Shown here in pieces: positions 11,534 through 23,439 of a stretch of 64,000 nt of DNA. The stretch lies in assembly GCF_002776525.5 (NCBI RefSeq), contig NC_045436.1:104730027-104794026 (forward strand), written 5' to 3'. Both the position numbers and the translations under genes were made by a program. This stretch comes from Piliocolobus tephrosceles. Taxonomy: Eukaryota; Chordata; Mammalia; Primates; Cercopithecidae. Within the stretch, counting starts at the first letter, position 1; each line of letters opens with the position of its first letter. The notes below the pieces were generated by a model. The model was not told the DNA's origin. It searched no databases and saw nothing but the letters and a program-made list of their open reading frames with translations.

Positions 11534-12118
11534 TTTATAGGTTTTTAAATTGGGAAGCGCATCAGTACAGGGTCAAAAAGCTGGGATTCTAATTGGTGAA
11601 CCACCACAAATTAGCTGGCGGTCATTTGCCTTCATCAAATCAGTTTTCTTATCTTTAAAATAAAAATATTGTCTGTCCTGACTGTCTCAGAGTTCTTTGG
11701 AAGATAAAATGACAAAACAGATATGAAATTACTCTGAAACTGCCAAGCAGTTTACAAATGAAAGGCTTTACTTTAAGTTGTGAGTCGATGCTATAGATTT
11801 TAAAATGCTATCAGTTGTAAGTGCTATTCACTCTGATAGAATACCGTTCTGTTTTCCTTTCTTTCTCTTCCTCCTTCCTCTTCTTTCTGTTTTTCTCTAC
11901 ACACACACCCTTACCTCTAGTATTCCTAGAATGCAACATAACAACATATCGCCAAAAGCTAAATAGCAGGAGGAAAAATTAACATGTGGAATGTTTCAAT
12001 GTTTTTAGCTGTATCATTAGTCATATTACCTAGTGCTTAATTGGTGACTGTGTTCTCAGGAGTGGTGGAAGGAAGATACAAAATCATAACACTGCAAAGG
12101 ACCTTTAAAAAATTCTGA
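11528..12118. other. Unassigned intergenic stretch
   Basis: No gene or confident repeat. A pyrimidine-rich patch (CTTTC/CTTCC) lies near 11855-11910. Confidence 0.5.
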
Positions 12119-12476
12119 GGGCCAGTGCAGTGGCTCTCATCTGTCATCCCAGCACTTCAGGAGGCCAAAGTGGGAGGATCACTTGAGCCCAAGAGTTCAA
12201 GACCAGTCTGGGCAACATAGGGAGACCCTGTCTCTATAAAAAATAAATTAGCTAGGTTTTGTTGCATGCAGCTGTAGTCCCAGCTACTTGGGAGGCTGAG
12301 GTGGGAGGATCAGTTAAGTCCAGAAGGTCAAGGCTGCAGTGAGCTGTGATCATGCCACTGCACTCCAGTCTGAGTGCAGCGTAGGATCTTTGCATCCTAC
12401 AGCCAGACTCACTCTGCAGTCAGACTGGAGTGCAGTGGCATGTTCACAACAACAATAAAACAACAACAACTAAAAG
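12119..12476 (+). mobile_element. Alu (AluJ-like) with fold-back 3' end
   Basis: Forward Alu with AluJ-type features. After the normal 'catgccactgcactccagtctg' near its 3' end it does not reach the usual tail. A 34-base spacer follows, then an inverted copy of those bases (12414-12442) and a CAACAACAATAAAA tail. Short flanking duplications ('aaaaattct') lie at about 12108-12116 and 12477-12485. Confidence 0.9.
12351..12442. repeat. Inverted repeat (29-nt arms) inside the Alu
   Basis: Left arm 12351-12379 and right arm 12414-12442 are reverse complements with one mismatch. The 34-base spacer holds a second small hairpin, gtaggat (12381-12387) with atcctac (12394-12400). The whole could extrude as a cruciform. 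Confidence 0.95.
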
Positions 12477-12494
12477 AAAAATTCTAGATCAGAG

Positions 12495-12605
12495 TGTTCA
12501 CCCCCAGAGATAATGAGTTGCCCAAGCCACACAGCTAATCCGCAGAATCAGGACGAGACATGCAGACTCTGTCTCCCGGTCCAGTGCCCTTTACCTCACC
12601 CCCAT
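12495..12605 (-). repeat. MIR fragment
   Basis: Reverse-complement MIR text ('gagttgcccaagccacacagct', then a cagactctg-like end). Confidence 0.6.
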
Positions 12606-12854
12606 TTCCTGAGTTTATCCTACCCCAGGGAGCCAGTCAATTCATTAAAAGAATGTAGTGTGTGGGGATAAATCCGGTGAGGGTCAGTTTGGTCATCTAA
12701 GCCTCGAAGCATTTGAAGGAAAGGGCGAATGAACAGGTCACGCGGAGTGAGAGGGTTGAGAGCGGATGGCTGCCTCCAGGCCCCTCTCCTGCCACTCACC
12801 TAGGAGGCTGCACCGGGAGGCGGGTGGAGCTGCTCTGCGATGGGAAGAATTACC
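12606..12854. other. Unassigned spacer
   Basis: Slightly GC-richer single-copy-looking DNA with no recognised gene. Confidence 0.5.
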
Positions 12855-13149
12855 ACTTTATTTATATAGAAAACTTTATTTGGAAACAGTTTTAAACTTG
12901 CATAAAAATTGAAAAAATAAAAATAGTACAGGAAACATTCAAATGTTCTTTACCCAAATCCACCTATTAGCAGTATGTCCCATGAATCTTATCATTTGCA
13001 TGTTCTGTCTCTTAAATTGCGGTAAAATACAGTTACCATCTGAACTCCTTTTAAGTTCAGTAGTATTAAGTACATTCACATTGTTATGCCACCATTGTCT
13101 ATCCACAGATCTCTTTGCATCTTGCAAAATTGAAACTCCATACCCTTAA

Positions 13150-13179
13150 ACCACACACACACACACACACACACACATT
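13150..13179. repeat. (CA)n microsatellite
   Basis: Near-perfect CA dinucleotide run of about 14 units. Confidence 0.97.
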
Positions 13180-13244
13180 TTTTTCTGAACCATTGATAGT
13201 AAATTACCTGATGATATCCCCCTAGATACTTCAGTGCATATTTT

Positions 13245-13465
13245 CTATTTTATTTTATGTTTTTTCAGATGGGGTCTTGCTCTGTTGCCCAGTCTGGAGT
13301 GCAGTGGTATGACCATAGCTCACTGCAGCCTCAAACTCCTGGGCTTATGTGATCCTCCAACCTCAGCTTTGCCCAGGCTGATCTTAAACTCCTGGCTTCA
13401 AGTGATCCTCCCACCTTGGCCTCACAAAGTGCTGGGATTATAGGGATGAGCCACCACTCCTGGCT
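13245..13465 (-). mobile_element. Alu (AluJ-like) with internal deletion
   Basis: Reverse-complement Alu missing the mid-region (jumps from 'cctcagctt' to 'tgcccaggctgatct'). Target-site duplications ttcagtgcatatttt (13230-13244) and ttcagtgtatatttt (13466-13480) differ by one base. Confidence 0.95.
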
Positions 13466-14530
13466 TTCAGTGTATATTTTATAGGAATAGAGATATTATC
13501 TTAACCCCAGTACGGTGATCAAGTTCAGTGAATTTATAATGATGCAGCAGTTTTCTATAATCTACTCTTCATATTTCAGTTTTGTCGGTTAACCTAACAG
13601 CTCTTTCTAGCATTTTTACCCCTCCAGTGTGTAATTAAGCCTGGAAACAAATAATGCATTTAGTTGTCATGTTTGTTTAGCTCCTTTAATCTGGATTATT
13701 TTTGTAGCTTTTCTTTGTCTTATGATTTTGACAGTTTTAAAGATTATACTTCCTCCTTTAACAAAGCAGAATATTCATCATTTGGGTTTTTCTGCTGTTT
13801 TCTTGTGGTTGCAGTCAGATTATGCATTCTTGATAAGAACAATACATGTGTGCCATGCTCATCTCGAGGCTTCACATCTGTAGACACACGATGCCCATCT
13901 GCTTCTTGTTAGTGATGTTATATGCGACCACCAGATCAAAGTGTTGTCTTACCTCTCCACTGTATAATTACCATTTTACTTTTCCCCCTTTCAACTAAGA
14001 AGTGGTAGGTGGGAAGATATCTTAAGATCATGCAAATATCTGATTCCTTGATTCCTCATCAGAATTTCTCTCTAGATTTGGAATCTATTAATGTTTCTTG
14101 CCTTATCCAATCTCACTATGATGATTGCAAATTGATTATTTTTAAATCCCTGCATTCCCTCCACACTTACCAGTCTGCCCTCAGGAAGAGCCCTCCCTGT
14201 CAGCAGGAGCCCTCCCTTCTTCATATGTCTCTCTCTCTCTCTCACCTATCTATCTAATGTTAGTATGAACTTATGAGTTCTTAATTTTTCAATGATTTAA
14301 AATTAATCATGCTTGTGTTCAAATTGTTATAGGTTTGGCCAGGAGAAGTCTCTTCAATCTGGGCACCTGTGTCTTTGTGACTTGCTCCCTGTTTTTTTTT
14401 TTTTTTTTAGTACTTTCTCACTTTCTGACTTAAGCTGTTTTAGGCGCATCTTGTATCCCTCTTACCTCAACTTTGGAATTGGTCACCACTACTTCTTAAC
14501 TGGGTGGCAGCTACAGACAGAGGTGAGTAT

Positions 14531-14688
14531 GCAGAAAGAAGGAATGGCAACACCAGGGCAGGAAGACTTTGGGCCTTTCTGTGATATAAGCAGGGTGGAT
14601 AAATAATGCAATAATCTGGCAAACAGATTTTCTATTATAAAAAACAAAAAACCAGATTTGGGACCTAAGTAATTTTGTGGCTTCCTCA
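14531..14688. other. Short unassigned spacer
   Basis: No feature recognised. Confidence 0.4.
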
Positions 14689-14935
14689 ACAGGATAGAAT
14701 AGTGGCTTGGAGTGTGAACTCTGGAGTCAGACAACCTGAATCCAAATTTCAGCTCTGTCACTTGCTAGTTGTATGTCCTTAGGCCAGACTTAGTTTCTTT
14801 ATCTGTAAAATGAAATTAATAATGGTATTAATATCCTAAAGTAATACAAGGATCACATTAAACAACCCATATAATTGCTAAGCAGAATATATAGCACATA
14901 TGAACTGCTTAATGAATCACAGTTATTATTATCAA
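14689..14935 (+). repeat. MIR SINE
   Basis: Forward MIR core: 'ctctggagtcagacaacctg', 'tcagctctgtcacttgctag', 'tttctttatctgtaaaatg'. Nearly full length. Confidence 0.88.
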
Positions 14936-15615
14936 TTGTATTTGCCGAATTCTTTGTTCTTTTTCATTTTTTTCCATCTCATGTTAAATGAAAAACAAAA
15001 TAACACCATTCTTTTCTAGTTGAAAACCATTCTGCTGATAGAGTTAATTCTTGTGAGTATATGTGGGGCTGAAATGACCATGTGATGACATAAGTTTTGT
15101 TTACAGTCATGATAGAAAATTTCTAGGTAAAAATACCAAGTACTAAAATTAATAACCTTAAAAGGTGTTCAGAAAACAATAGTGAGAATGATCACTAGGG
15201 GGAGCTATTATAACAAACTATGTGGTGCTCCTTTTCAATGTACTGCATTTTTGCAAACTTCATAGTTTATTCATAATCTACCTTTGCTGTGAAGTGAAAA
15301 TTGATAAGCATTATGGTGCACTTTCATGCATACTATAAATATGAAAATTGACTGTTTGAAAAGATAAAGATTTACATAATCTGATGAGAACAAATGCTTA
15401 CTACATTTTGAAAACTGCACTGAAGTCTCATTCTGTCTTGGCCAAAAGGATTGCATAAAAATTGTAAGACACAACTAGTCAGTAGGGGTATATAGTGAAT
15501 AAAGTTTATTAAACACATTAAATAGTGAAACAAGAACAAGCCATTTAAAATAGTTGACAACATTTTCTGAAGTGACTGTAGAAAGTGAAATAAGGAGAAA
15601 TGAAATGTAAAAGCA
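14936..15615. other. Unassigned stretch with a CTCF-like motif
   Basis: AT-rich with no gene. A CTCF-like core, tcactagggggagc, lies at 15192-15205 and matches about 12 of 14 consensus positions. Confidence 0.45.
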
Positions 15616-15850
15616 CAGTTGACCTTTGAATAACACAGGTTTAAATTGTGTGGGTTCACTTATAGCAAGATATTTTTCAACCAAAGGCAGATTCAAAATA
15701 CAGTAATTGCTAGATGTGAAACCTGCACATATGGAGGGCTGACTTTTTCCGCAAATTCCGCAGGGCCCATTTTGTGACTTGCGTGTGCTAGGATTTTGGT
15801 ATATGCAGGGGTCCTGGATACAATCCCCCACATATATGGAGGAATGACTG
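15616..15850 (+). mobile_element. MER8-like (Tigger-related) MITE
   Basis: Starts 'cagttgacctttgaataaca' and ends 'atatggaggaatgactg', the diverged inverted termini of the ~239-bp MER8 family as I recall it. The internal text 'gatgtgaaacctgcacatat' also fits. Non-coding. Confidence 0.85.
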
Positions 15851-16849
15851 CAGTTCTCCCAAATCTTGCTCCACCAGGAGGACGGGAGGCTTTTACAGAA
15901 AAGCAGTAACTTTGAATCAGACGTAATCTAGCAATTTGGGTATGATGTAAGAGTAGGGGAAAACATCTAGTCAGGTCGTAGGATAGTCTGGGTTCGGGAA
16001 CCACCCTTCTTGGCTCACCTCCGTTAGGAGGGGTTTGGAGTGCAAAGCCTCCTCTTTTTAGTTCTGACACTCTGTGATGCTGACGGTAAAAAGCAGTAAA
16101 TTGGTTTAAGGTAGCTATTTGCTTAACTTTTAGGTGTTCCTTGTTTGCTTCAGCCAAAGTTTTCCTAGCATCCAGAATCAGAGTTATAATTTATGTATGC
16201 AAAAATTTCTAACAAACATGTAATTGATTGCTTTTTGGTTTGGTTCTTTTTTTTTAGGGGGTAAGGGAATAATCGCTTAGGACCGGACTGAGCTGAAGAA
16301 TGTTTAGCCTGGTGGTGTTAGTGCAACTGGAAGAACAGATGAACTATAGTTTATAACACAAAACCAAGTCAACCAACAGAAAAAAATACATATTTTAAGA
16401 AGATTTTATATTTTCAACTGAAAACGCTCATGTCAGTTGTGAATGTATTTGTAATTGGCAGCCCCAAATCACCTCCCTTTTTATTTTTGTTAGAGAAAGT
16501 GCACTTTAGCATTTGGAAGATTCATTTAAACCTATTAAATTATATTTTAAAATACACTATTCCCATTTCATTCAAAATTGGTTTTATACTATATATTATA
16601 ATACTAAAGTGCTTCTGGTAATTTGCTTGTAAAACCAAAACTGTTTTAAATGTAAAACAGTTTTAATTTGTCCCTTTCAGAAATGATGTGTCTTGTTAGT
16701 ATTCCGATTCAAACAAAACTACAGCACATGTAAAAACATATTTATAGAACATAAATAAGAAAATGTGAACCCTGAAGAATATTTGATGTAACTAATGGAC
16801 TATTCTAATTCTATGTGTGAAAAAGATAATGTGATTTTTTTAAAAAGAG
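15851..16849. other. Unassigned stretch with an unexplained minus-strand open frame
   Basis: The minus-strand frame 16157-15693 encodes 154 residues; its last third is antisense MER8 sequence and the rest resembles no family I know. There is no Kozak or promoter support. The remainder is AT-rich and non-coding. Confidence 0.4.
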
Positions 16850-17090
16850 TTCTTTTTTAGGCATGCACACTGAAATAATTATAGATGAAATGATGTGATG
16901 CCTGTGATTTGTTTCAAAATAGTCTGGTGCTTAGAGAGAGAGAAGTGGTTGGGGAGAGAGATGAAATAAGCTTAGCTATGAGTTGGTAATTGTTGAAGCT
17001 GGGTCCTATATATATATGGGGGTAAGGTCATATTCTATTCTACTTTTGCCTAGGTTTGAAATTTTTCATAATAAAAAGTTAAAAACAAAT
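16850..17090 (+). mobile_element. Old L1M 3' end
   Basis: Forward L1M terminus: 'gagttggtaattgttgaagc', 'ttctattctacttttgcc', 'ttcataataaaaagttaaaa', then A-rich sequence. Confidence 0.7.
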
Positions 17091-17810
17091 CACACACCAA
17101 AAAAACTCCCAAACCCAACTGTCATTATTTAATAACTTTGAACTTGGTATGGACCTAAGAAGGCATCTTTTACAAGAGAAATTTGCAGTTCCAAGTCTTT
17201 TTCTTGATGATTGGGTCTGAATGTGTTAATCAATGCTGCCCTGTCATAGCCTCTGACATAGAGAAAATGCTGAAATGTGATTTTTAAATCATAAAAATGT
17301 GCCCATGGTAATAGCTCCATCTTTTGCATAATATTTAAATCAATTCATTGATTTCCAGTTGCCTGATACTCTTATTTCAGTAACAAAATAAACGATACAT
17401 AGTTCAGTAAAGTTGAATCCATTTGGGTTCATTTGTGCTCGAAGTCTGAAGCCAAGTAAGATCTGCTTCTTAGCTGCATGTCGGGGATAAGGCATCCATT
17501 TCTTTGTAAAGCTTGATTTCTTTTTTTTTTTTTCTTTTATTGTACAGTTGCTAACTACATTCATGAAAAGATAAATGAAGGACAAAAAACATCTATATCC
17601 CTCTTTGGTTCTTTGTATATTTGCATATAGAGAATTACTAATACAGTCCATGTCTGTAAACATCTTAAAAAGTTTCCATTTGAAAAATCCAGAAAAATGA
17701 TACTTTTTGACTTCACATTCCCCTTTTCCCTCTTTATTTTTCTGTTTTCTTTTAATAGCAAAATTCCTCAAAAAGGTTGTCTCTACTGGCTGTCTCCAGT
17801 TCCTTTTCTC
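17091..17810. other. Unassigned intergenic stretch
   Basis: AT-rich with a T-run at 17520-17532. A 143-residue minus-strand open frame (17771-17340) is low in complexity (Lys/Phe-rich) and looks like chance. Confidence 0.5.
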
Positions 17811-19590
17811 ATATTATTTCTTGAATTCTTTCTCATATTCTTTCTTTGACTCCATGCAGGCTTTTGCCACCACCACCATTACCCTGTTCTTGTCAAGGCT
17901 GTTAATGATGTTCTTTCTGCAAAATCCGCGTGTCAATTCATCCACCTGACATGACCACTCAGCAGCATTTGACATGGTTGATCATCCCACGCTTTCTGAT
18001 ACACTTTTTCAGTTCACTCTCAGATCATGGCAGTCTCCTGGTTTTACTTCTTCTTCACTGGAAACTCCTTCTAGTGTTTTTTGCTGATTCTTCCTTATAT
18101 TCCTTATTTAAGGCTCAGGTTTCAGTCTTTGAAATCCTTCTTTTCCCTATCTATGCTCAGTATTTTGCTAATACCATTTAATCTCAACCCAGCTCTAAAT
18201 ATTATACGAAAGTAGATGTTCTCAAATTTATACCCAGCCCAGACCTCTTCCTGTGGATTTCAGGCTCTTATATGCAATGACCTCCATGGCCTTTTGGATG
18301 TCAAAGAGGCATCTCAAAATTAACATGTCTAAAATTGAATTATTAATCTTCCTAACCACCCCAAACCCAGTTGGCCTCCCTGTAGTCCACCTCATCTAAG
18401 TGAATGGCTGCTGCAAAATTCCTGTTGGTCAGGCCAAATCCTTAAAGTCATCCTCCCTCCTTTTTAAAACCCACATTCAACCTTTGCACAAATCCTGTTG
18501 TTTTTACCATCAAAATATATTTAGACTCTGTTTCTGTCTCCATTGTGATCACCCTACTTTATCTACTGTATTGTTGCAAAGGCCTCCCAGTTGGCCTTTC
18601 TTTTCTTTTCTTTTTTCTTTCTTTCTTTCTTTCTTTTTTTTTTTTTTTTTCGAGACAGAGTTTTGCTCTTGTCGCCAAGGCTGCAGTGCAATGGCGCAAT
18701 CTCAACTCACTGCAACCTCTGCCTCCCGGGTTCAAGCGAATCTCTTGCCTCAGTCTCCTAAAGTAGCCAGGATTACAGTCACCTACCACCACACCCAGCT
18801 AATATTTTTTTGTAGTTTCAGTTGAGACAGGGTTTCACCATGTTGGCCAGGCTGGTCTTGAACCCCTGACCTCAGGTGATCCACCCGCCTCGGCCTCCCA
18901 GAGTGCTGGGATTACAGGCATGAGCCACGGTGCCCAGCCTGGTCTTTCTTTGTCTTTGCTGCTCAGCAGTCTATTCTCCATACAACAGCCAAAGTGGTGC
19001 TTTTAACATTTAACTCACACAATGCAGTCCTCTGCTCAAAACCTCCCCCTGGTGAGATGGGAAGTCCCTGACTCCTGCCCACCACCTCTCCACACCATCC
19101 CTCCCTACTCATTTCCTACCTCTCTGCCCCTCCTTACCCTCCCCAGGTACCCTGGCTTCTTCGCTAGCCTGTGAACACACCAGACACACCAGGACCTTTG
19201 CACCTGATGTCTTCTCTGCCTTGAGCTGTCTTCTCCACAATAATTGTGTGAGGCCCTCACTTGAATGACATTGTAGTAGTAAACCCTTGCCTCCACTACA
19301 TCATTTAAAATCGCCCCCTTCATGCTGTCACCAATGTCCAGCACCCTATCTCTCCCTCCTGCTTCTTTCCTATAGTCATCTCACCTTTTGACATAATGTT
19401 TATCATCTCACTCCCTATTTCCCTACCCATCCATTAAAATACAAGTTCGATGTAGGCAGGGATTTTTGTTTGTATGTTTTTTGTTGTTGTTGTTTTGTTT
19501 TGTTTTGTTTTTTCTTTTGCTGCATCCCCACTGCCTAGTTCAGAGCCTGACACTTAGTGGATATGTAAATCTTTATTGAATGAGTAATTG
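17811..19590 (+). mobile_element. LINE-2 (L2), 3' part, split by an Alu
   Basis: Extended forward L2 text: 'cagcccagacctcttcc', 'aattaacatgtctaaaattg', 'acaatgcagtcctctgctca', 'ggacctttgcacctgatgtc', and the 3' end 'ctagttcagagcctgacac'. It covers part of the RT and the 3' terminus. It carries many stops and indels, as expected of a repeat over 100 My old. The Alu at 18597-18939 interrupts it. Confidence 0.88.
18597..18939 (-). mobile_element. Alu with long (CTTT)n/T tail
   Basis: Reverse-complement Alu (18651-18939) preceded by a 54-base TTTC/TTTTC and poly-T tract that is its expanded poly-A tail. It ends 'gagccacggtgcccagcc'. Confidence 0.95.
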
Positions 19591-20697
19591 ATTGCACAAC
19601 TTAGTCACTGAACACTTCAAATTCTTCTTGTATAAATATCATATTGCCAAGTAGTAATAAATAAAACATAAAACAGAGAAAGGTATAGAATTTTTATATG
19701 TAGAAGGGACTTGGTAGTAACAGTTTGGTTGGAAGAGGTGTAAGAAACCCCATATTAAGTCTTCATTTTTATAGCAAGAACTATGATTTTACTTTGGTTG
19801 TATCTGGGCTGAATTGAGGGTGGGAATGATGAAAATGGGAGAGAGAAATAAAGTCACCTTACCAAGTTCCTCCTTGGCTATGTCATTTCTACAAAACAAT
19901 TGAGTTTATCAAAAAGCTTTTCCATATACATTATTATTATTATTTCTTGAGCCTCATAACAGTCTTCATGGGTAGGCATTACTATTCACAGGTGACAGAT
20001 AGGAATCTGGAGCTTGGAGAGGTTAAGGAGCTGTCCCAGGGTGTATAGCTACTTGGTTCCAGAGACAATAAGAAAGACATTTGCAATAGAGGGCATCTGT
20101 GTTCTTAGATGTGAGAATGCATTACTAAAATACCAAGATAAATGTGAAAGTACCTGTCAGATTCTCTGTACAGAATGGCATTCAATAAAAAGCCAGGTGA
20201 CTTAAACCAACCTTCTCCTGATCTTTATGAGCACAACACATTGCATACACCATAAACTTTCATTTAGGGAAACATTCCCTTAGCAGAGCTCCAGCCATGG
20301 TCTAATTGCACATTTACTGCTCTACTTTTGCTTCCAAAAAAGTTGGAAGAAGGCAAGGCAGTAGGTGTGGTCTCTTCTGGGTTCCTGCACCTACTGCCTT
20401 GTGGGCAGATGGGAGGTCACACAAACTCCTTCCTGCTCCTTCTCATTCCCTTACTATCCTTTGTGGACAGAACTGCTCTATTTTATACCTCTGCTGCTTT
20501 AATCAGACGGTAGAGTTTCCTTTTTTTTCAGCTGGTAGACTTGCCTCTTGGCAACCCAGTATGACCCTTGTAGAAGTAAGTCATGATCATTATAAGGGCC
20601 AATATAGGCTGAGGAATGAGTAAGATCTGCAGTAAGTGGAATATGAATTTAACGAGCTCATATTCATCTCTCTCTCTCTCTCTCTGGAAGAATTAAG
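19591..20697. other. Unassigned stretch containing a MIR fragment
   Basis: About 19918-20065 is a reverse-complement MIR ('tactattcacaggtgacag', 'gaggttaaggagctgtccc'). A (TC)n run lies at 20670-20687. The 105-residue open frame at 20306-20623 has no recognisable domain. Confidence 0.55.
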
Positions 20698-22625
20698 CAG
20701 CTCTCAAATATTTTGGTCTCAGGATATCTTTTCATTCTTAATTATTGAGGATCCCAAAAAGCTTTTGTTATATGAGTTATATCTACCAGTATATACACTA
20801 GAAATTAAAACTGAGAGCTTAAAATTTTTTTTGAAAAGTATTGATTCGTTTAAAAGTAACAGTAAAATACCTATTACATGTTAACAAGGAAAGCATATTT
20901 TTATGAAGAATAACTATGTTTTTTAAAAATATAGTGAGTGGCATTGTTGATGTTTTTGTAAATATCTTTAACATCTGGTTTTATAGAAGACAGTTAGATT
21001 CTCATATCTGCTTTTGCATTTAATCTGTTGCAATATATTGCTGTTTTAGTTGAATCACATCAAGAAAATCTAGATTTACACAGATATGTAATTGGAAAAG
21101 GAAGAATATTTTCACAGCCTTTTCAGATAATTGTGTATATTCTTCTTTGATGCTACATCAAAACTCAATAAGCATTCATTTCTAAAAGGTTAGTTACAAT
21201 TTGGAATCTGAAGCCATATTTATGAAACTTTTGTGCTCTGTTACATTAAACCCACCTGTCTTGCATTTTGAATGAATCTTCTACCCACCTGTGATTTTGA
21301 ACATCAAACAGTGGTCATTTCGAAAATGTTGGCTTATTAAGTTATGCAGATGTTCCAAATGTTGACACATTTCATTGTGAAATATTTCTACAAATCACAT
21401 TTGTTAATAGCCTCACCTGTTATAGGCAGGATAATGGCTCCCCCAAGGATATACATATCATAATCACAGAGTATGCGAATATGTTAGGTTCCATGACAAA
21501 GAGGAATTAAGGTTGCAGATGGAATTAAGTTTGCTAAGAGCTGACCTTGAATTAAGGAGATTATCCTGCATTATCCAGGGTGGCACAATGTAATTACAAG
21601 GATCTTTAAAAGTGGAAGAAAGAGTTGAAAGAAAGGCTCAGAAGAGGAAGATGTGATGTCAGAAGCAGAGTTCTGAGAGATGCTATGTTGCTGACTTTGA
21701 AGATGGAGGAAGAGGCCATGAGCCAAGGAATGCAAATGGCCTCCAGCAGCTAGAAAAGGCAAGGAAACAGAGTCTCTCTTAGCACTGATTCTTTCCGGCC
21801 AAGAGGCAAACAGCCCTGCTGACACCTTGATTTTAGTCCAGTGGGACCTGTTTCATACTTGTAACTTATACAACTAAGAGATAAATAATTTGTGTTGTTT
21901 TAAGCCGTGAAGTATGGGGTAATTCATTCAGAGAAACAACTTTTCTGACCACCAATCTCATTCGAAAAGTTCTTAAATATTGGGAAGTGGTCAAGTTCAT
22001 GATGGCAAATATGAGTATTCAAAAATTTTGCTTGAAACCTTACATGTCACCATTAGCAACAAATATTGTCAGGTGCTTTTTAAAGTGAGAGGCTTACTTT
22101 GTTTATATTTAAGAAAATACCTGCTTAATACCCAAGTCTGTTTGTCATTTGTTCTTTCAAGTAAAAATGATACTTTTTGGAATAAGTGGCCAGTTCACTT
22201 GCAACTCAACCACAAATAAGCTTTATTAAAGCAACCATCACACTTTAGTATGCAACAGAAGTGTTTTGTTTTATAATATGTATACCTCCAATTTCATTAT
22301 ACCAAATGCTAAAAAGATATTTACACAAGAGTCAGTATTAATAAGAGTAATAATTTTTACTGCTTTATAAAGGACATTTTAAAGTAAAACTTTCATCTTT
22401 TTTTTTTTTTCTACAAGTATGTGGTGGTGAAGGACACAATGACTACTAGCACAGTTACTGCCATTACCTAAGTTCACTTTAAGATAATAGCACTACCATT
22501 GCTTTTGTGCCATAAACGTATATGTCAGGACAGTGAAAAAGGAAAAAAAGTCCTAGTATTATTATAAAAATAGTTTTGACCTTGGGACTCCCAAGTTTCC
22601 ATGGACCACTTTTTGAAAACCATTG
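20698..22625 (-). mobile_element. hAT-type (Charlie/Zaphod-like) DNA transposon, decayed
   Basis: Related inverted ends: the right end on the minus strand reads 'caatggttttcaaaaagtgg', the left end on the plus strand reads 'cagctctcaaatattttggt'. Minus-strand translation gives broken pieces of a hAT transposase (a LLLHTKVWWL-like stretch typical of the C-terminal region) with many stops. An LTR-like insert (21428-21933) splits it. The exact family name is uncertain. Confidence 0.7.
21428..21933 (+). mobile_element. LTR-like element (ERVL/MaLR type) inside the hAT element
   Basis: Begins 'ggataatggctcccccaagg', includes 'gattatcctgcattatcc' and 'agctagaaaaggcaaggaaac', and ends with 'tgtgttgttttaagcc'. 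This 'ttgttttaagcc' tail is shared by several mammalian LTR families. hAT text resumes directly on the right ('ttcgaaaagttcttaaatat'). Subfamily not assigned; no coding sequence. Confidence 0.65.
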
Positions 22626-23439
22626 CTTTATTATGAATTGGAACATGCATGAGAATTAAAAAATATTATTTGTTAAATTAAATATTGTTTAAAAAATTGT
22701 TACCCTTAAATAGTTTGGAGGGCATTAAAATGCTGCTTACCTCTTAGCTTTCACACTTCCTATTTTTAGGTGATTTTCAGTCTTAAAATCATATCTCAAA
22801 AACCTATGGTAGGTACTCTCTGGTTTCCAGAAAGGAAAACAACAGACAAACAAACAAACACCTTTTCTGGCACCAAAAATATTTTGAGTAAACTTTAAAA
22901 ATAAGCTGTGGTTAAAAAACAAAGTTGTAAGTCTTAAGTAGAACCGGCCCTGCCATCCTGAGTGAAGTTTAACTCTCCTTAAAACCAAATTTATGCATTT
23001 ATTCAGCAAGTGTTTACTAAATGCACTAAGCACTACGCTTAGCATTGTAAGTGAGAAGGCGAATAAGATACTCTTCCTACCTTTAAGGAGTTTACATTCT
23101 AATGAGGAAGACCAGGAAGCTGACAATTTCAGTAACAAGAGGATAATACAATGTGGAAGATGAGCGCAGTGTGCTGTGGAAACCCGTAGAAGGGCACCCA
23201 TTCAGACTGGTGAGCACATGGAGTGAGAGGTTCCAGAAGCCTTCCCCACAGCTGACAAGTGCACTGCGGCATGACTGGCGTTGGGGTAGGAGCTGTGTGT
23301 GTGAAGCTCAGGAAAGGTGGGGAGTGGATTCTAGTTTAGAGAGTAGCATGTGTCAAGACACAGCAGTGAGAGAGAGTTGGCATGTAACTGCTGGTAGAGA
23401 GCCAGCTGGGAGCATGAACTTAGTGTGAGGATGGTGCAG
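22626..23439. other. Unassigned stretch with ancient repeat footprints
   Basis: About 22990-23130 has the 'ttattcagcaagtgtttac ... ggagtttacattctaatg' pattern seen in old mammalian interspersed repeats. The 154-residue minus-strand open frame at 23201-22737 has no recognisable domain. Confidence 0.45.

Larger units (their letters stand above)
12855..14530 (-). mobile_element. Old L1M (L1MC/L1MD-like) 3' portion
   Basis: A long reverse-complement block of old L1M 3' sequence: 'gcatttagttgtcatgtttg', 'tgtataattaccattttac', 'gatcatgcaaatatctgatt', then 'atcttgtatccctcttacc' to about 14530. It is broken by a CA microsatellite (13150-13179) and an Alu (13245-13465). The open frames in it are short and antisense. 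Confidence 0.75.
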
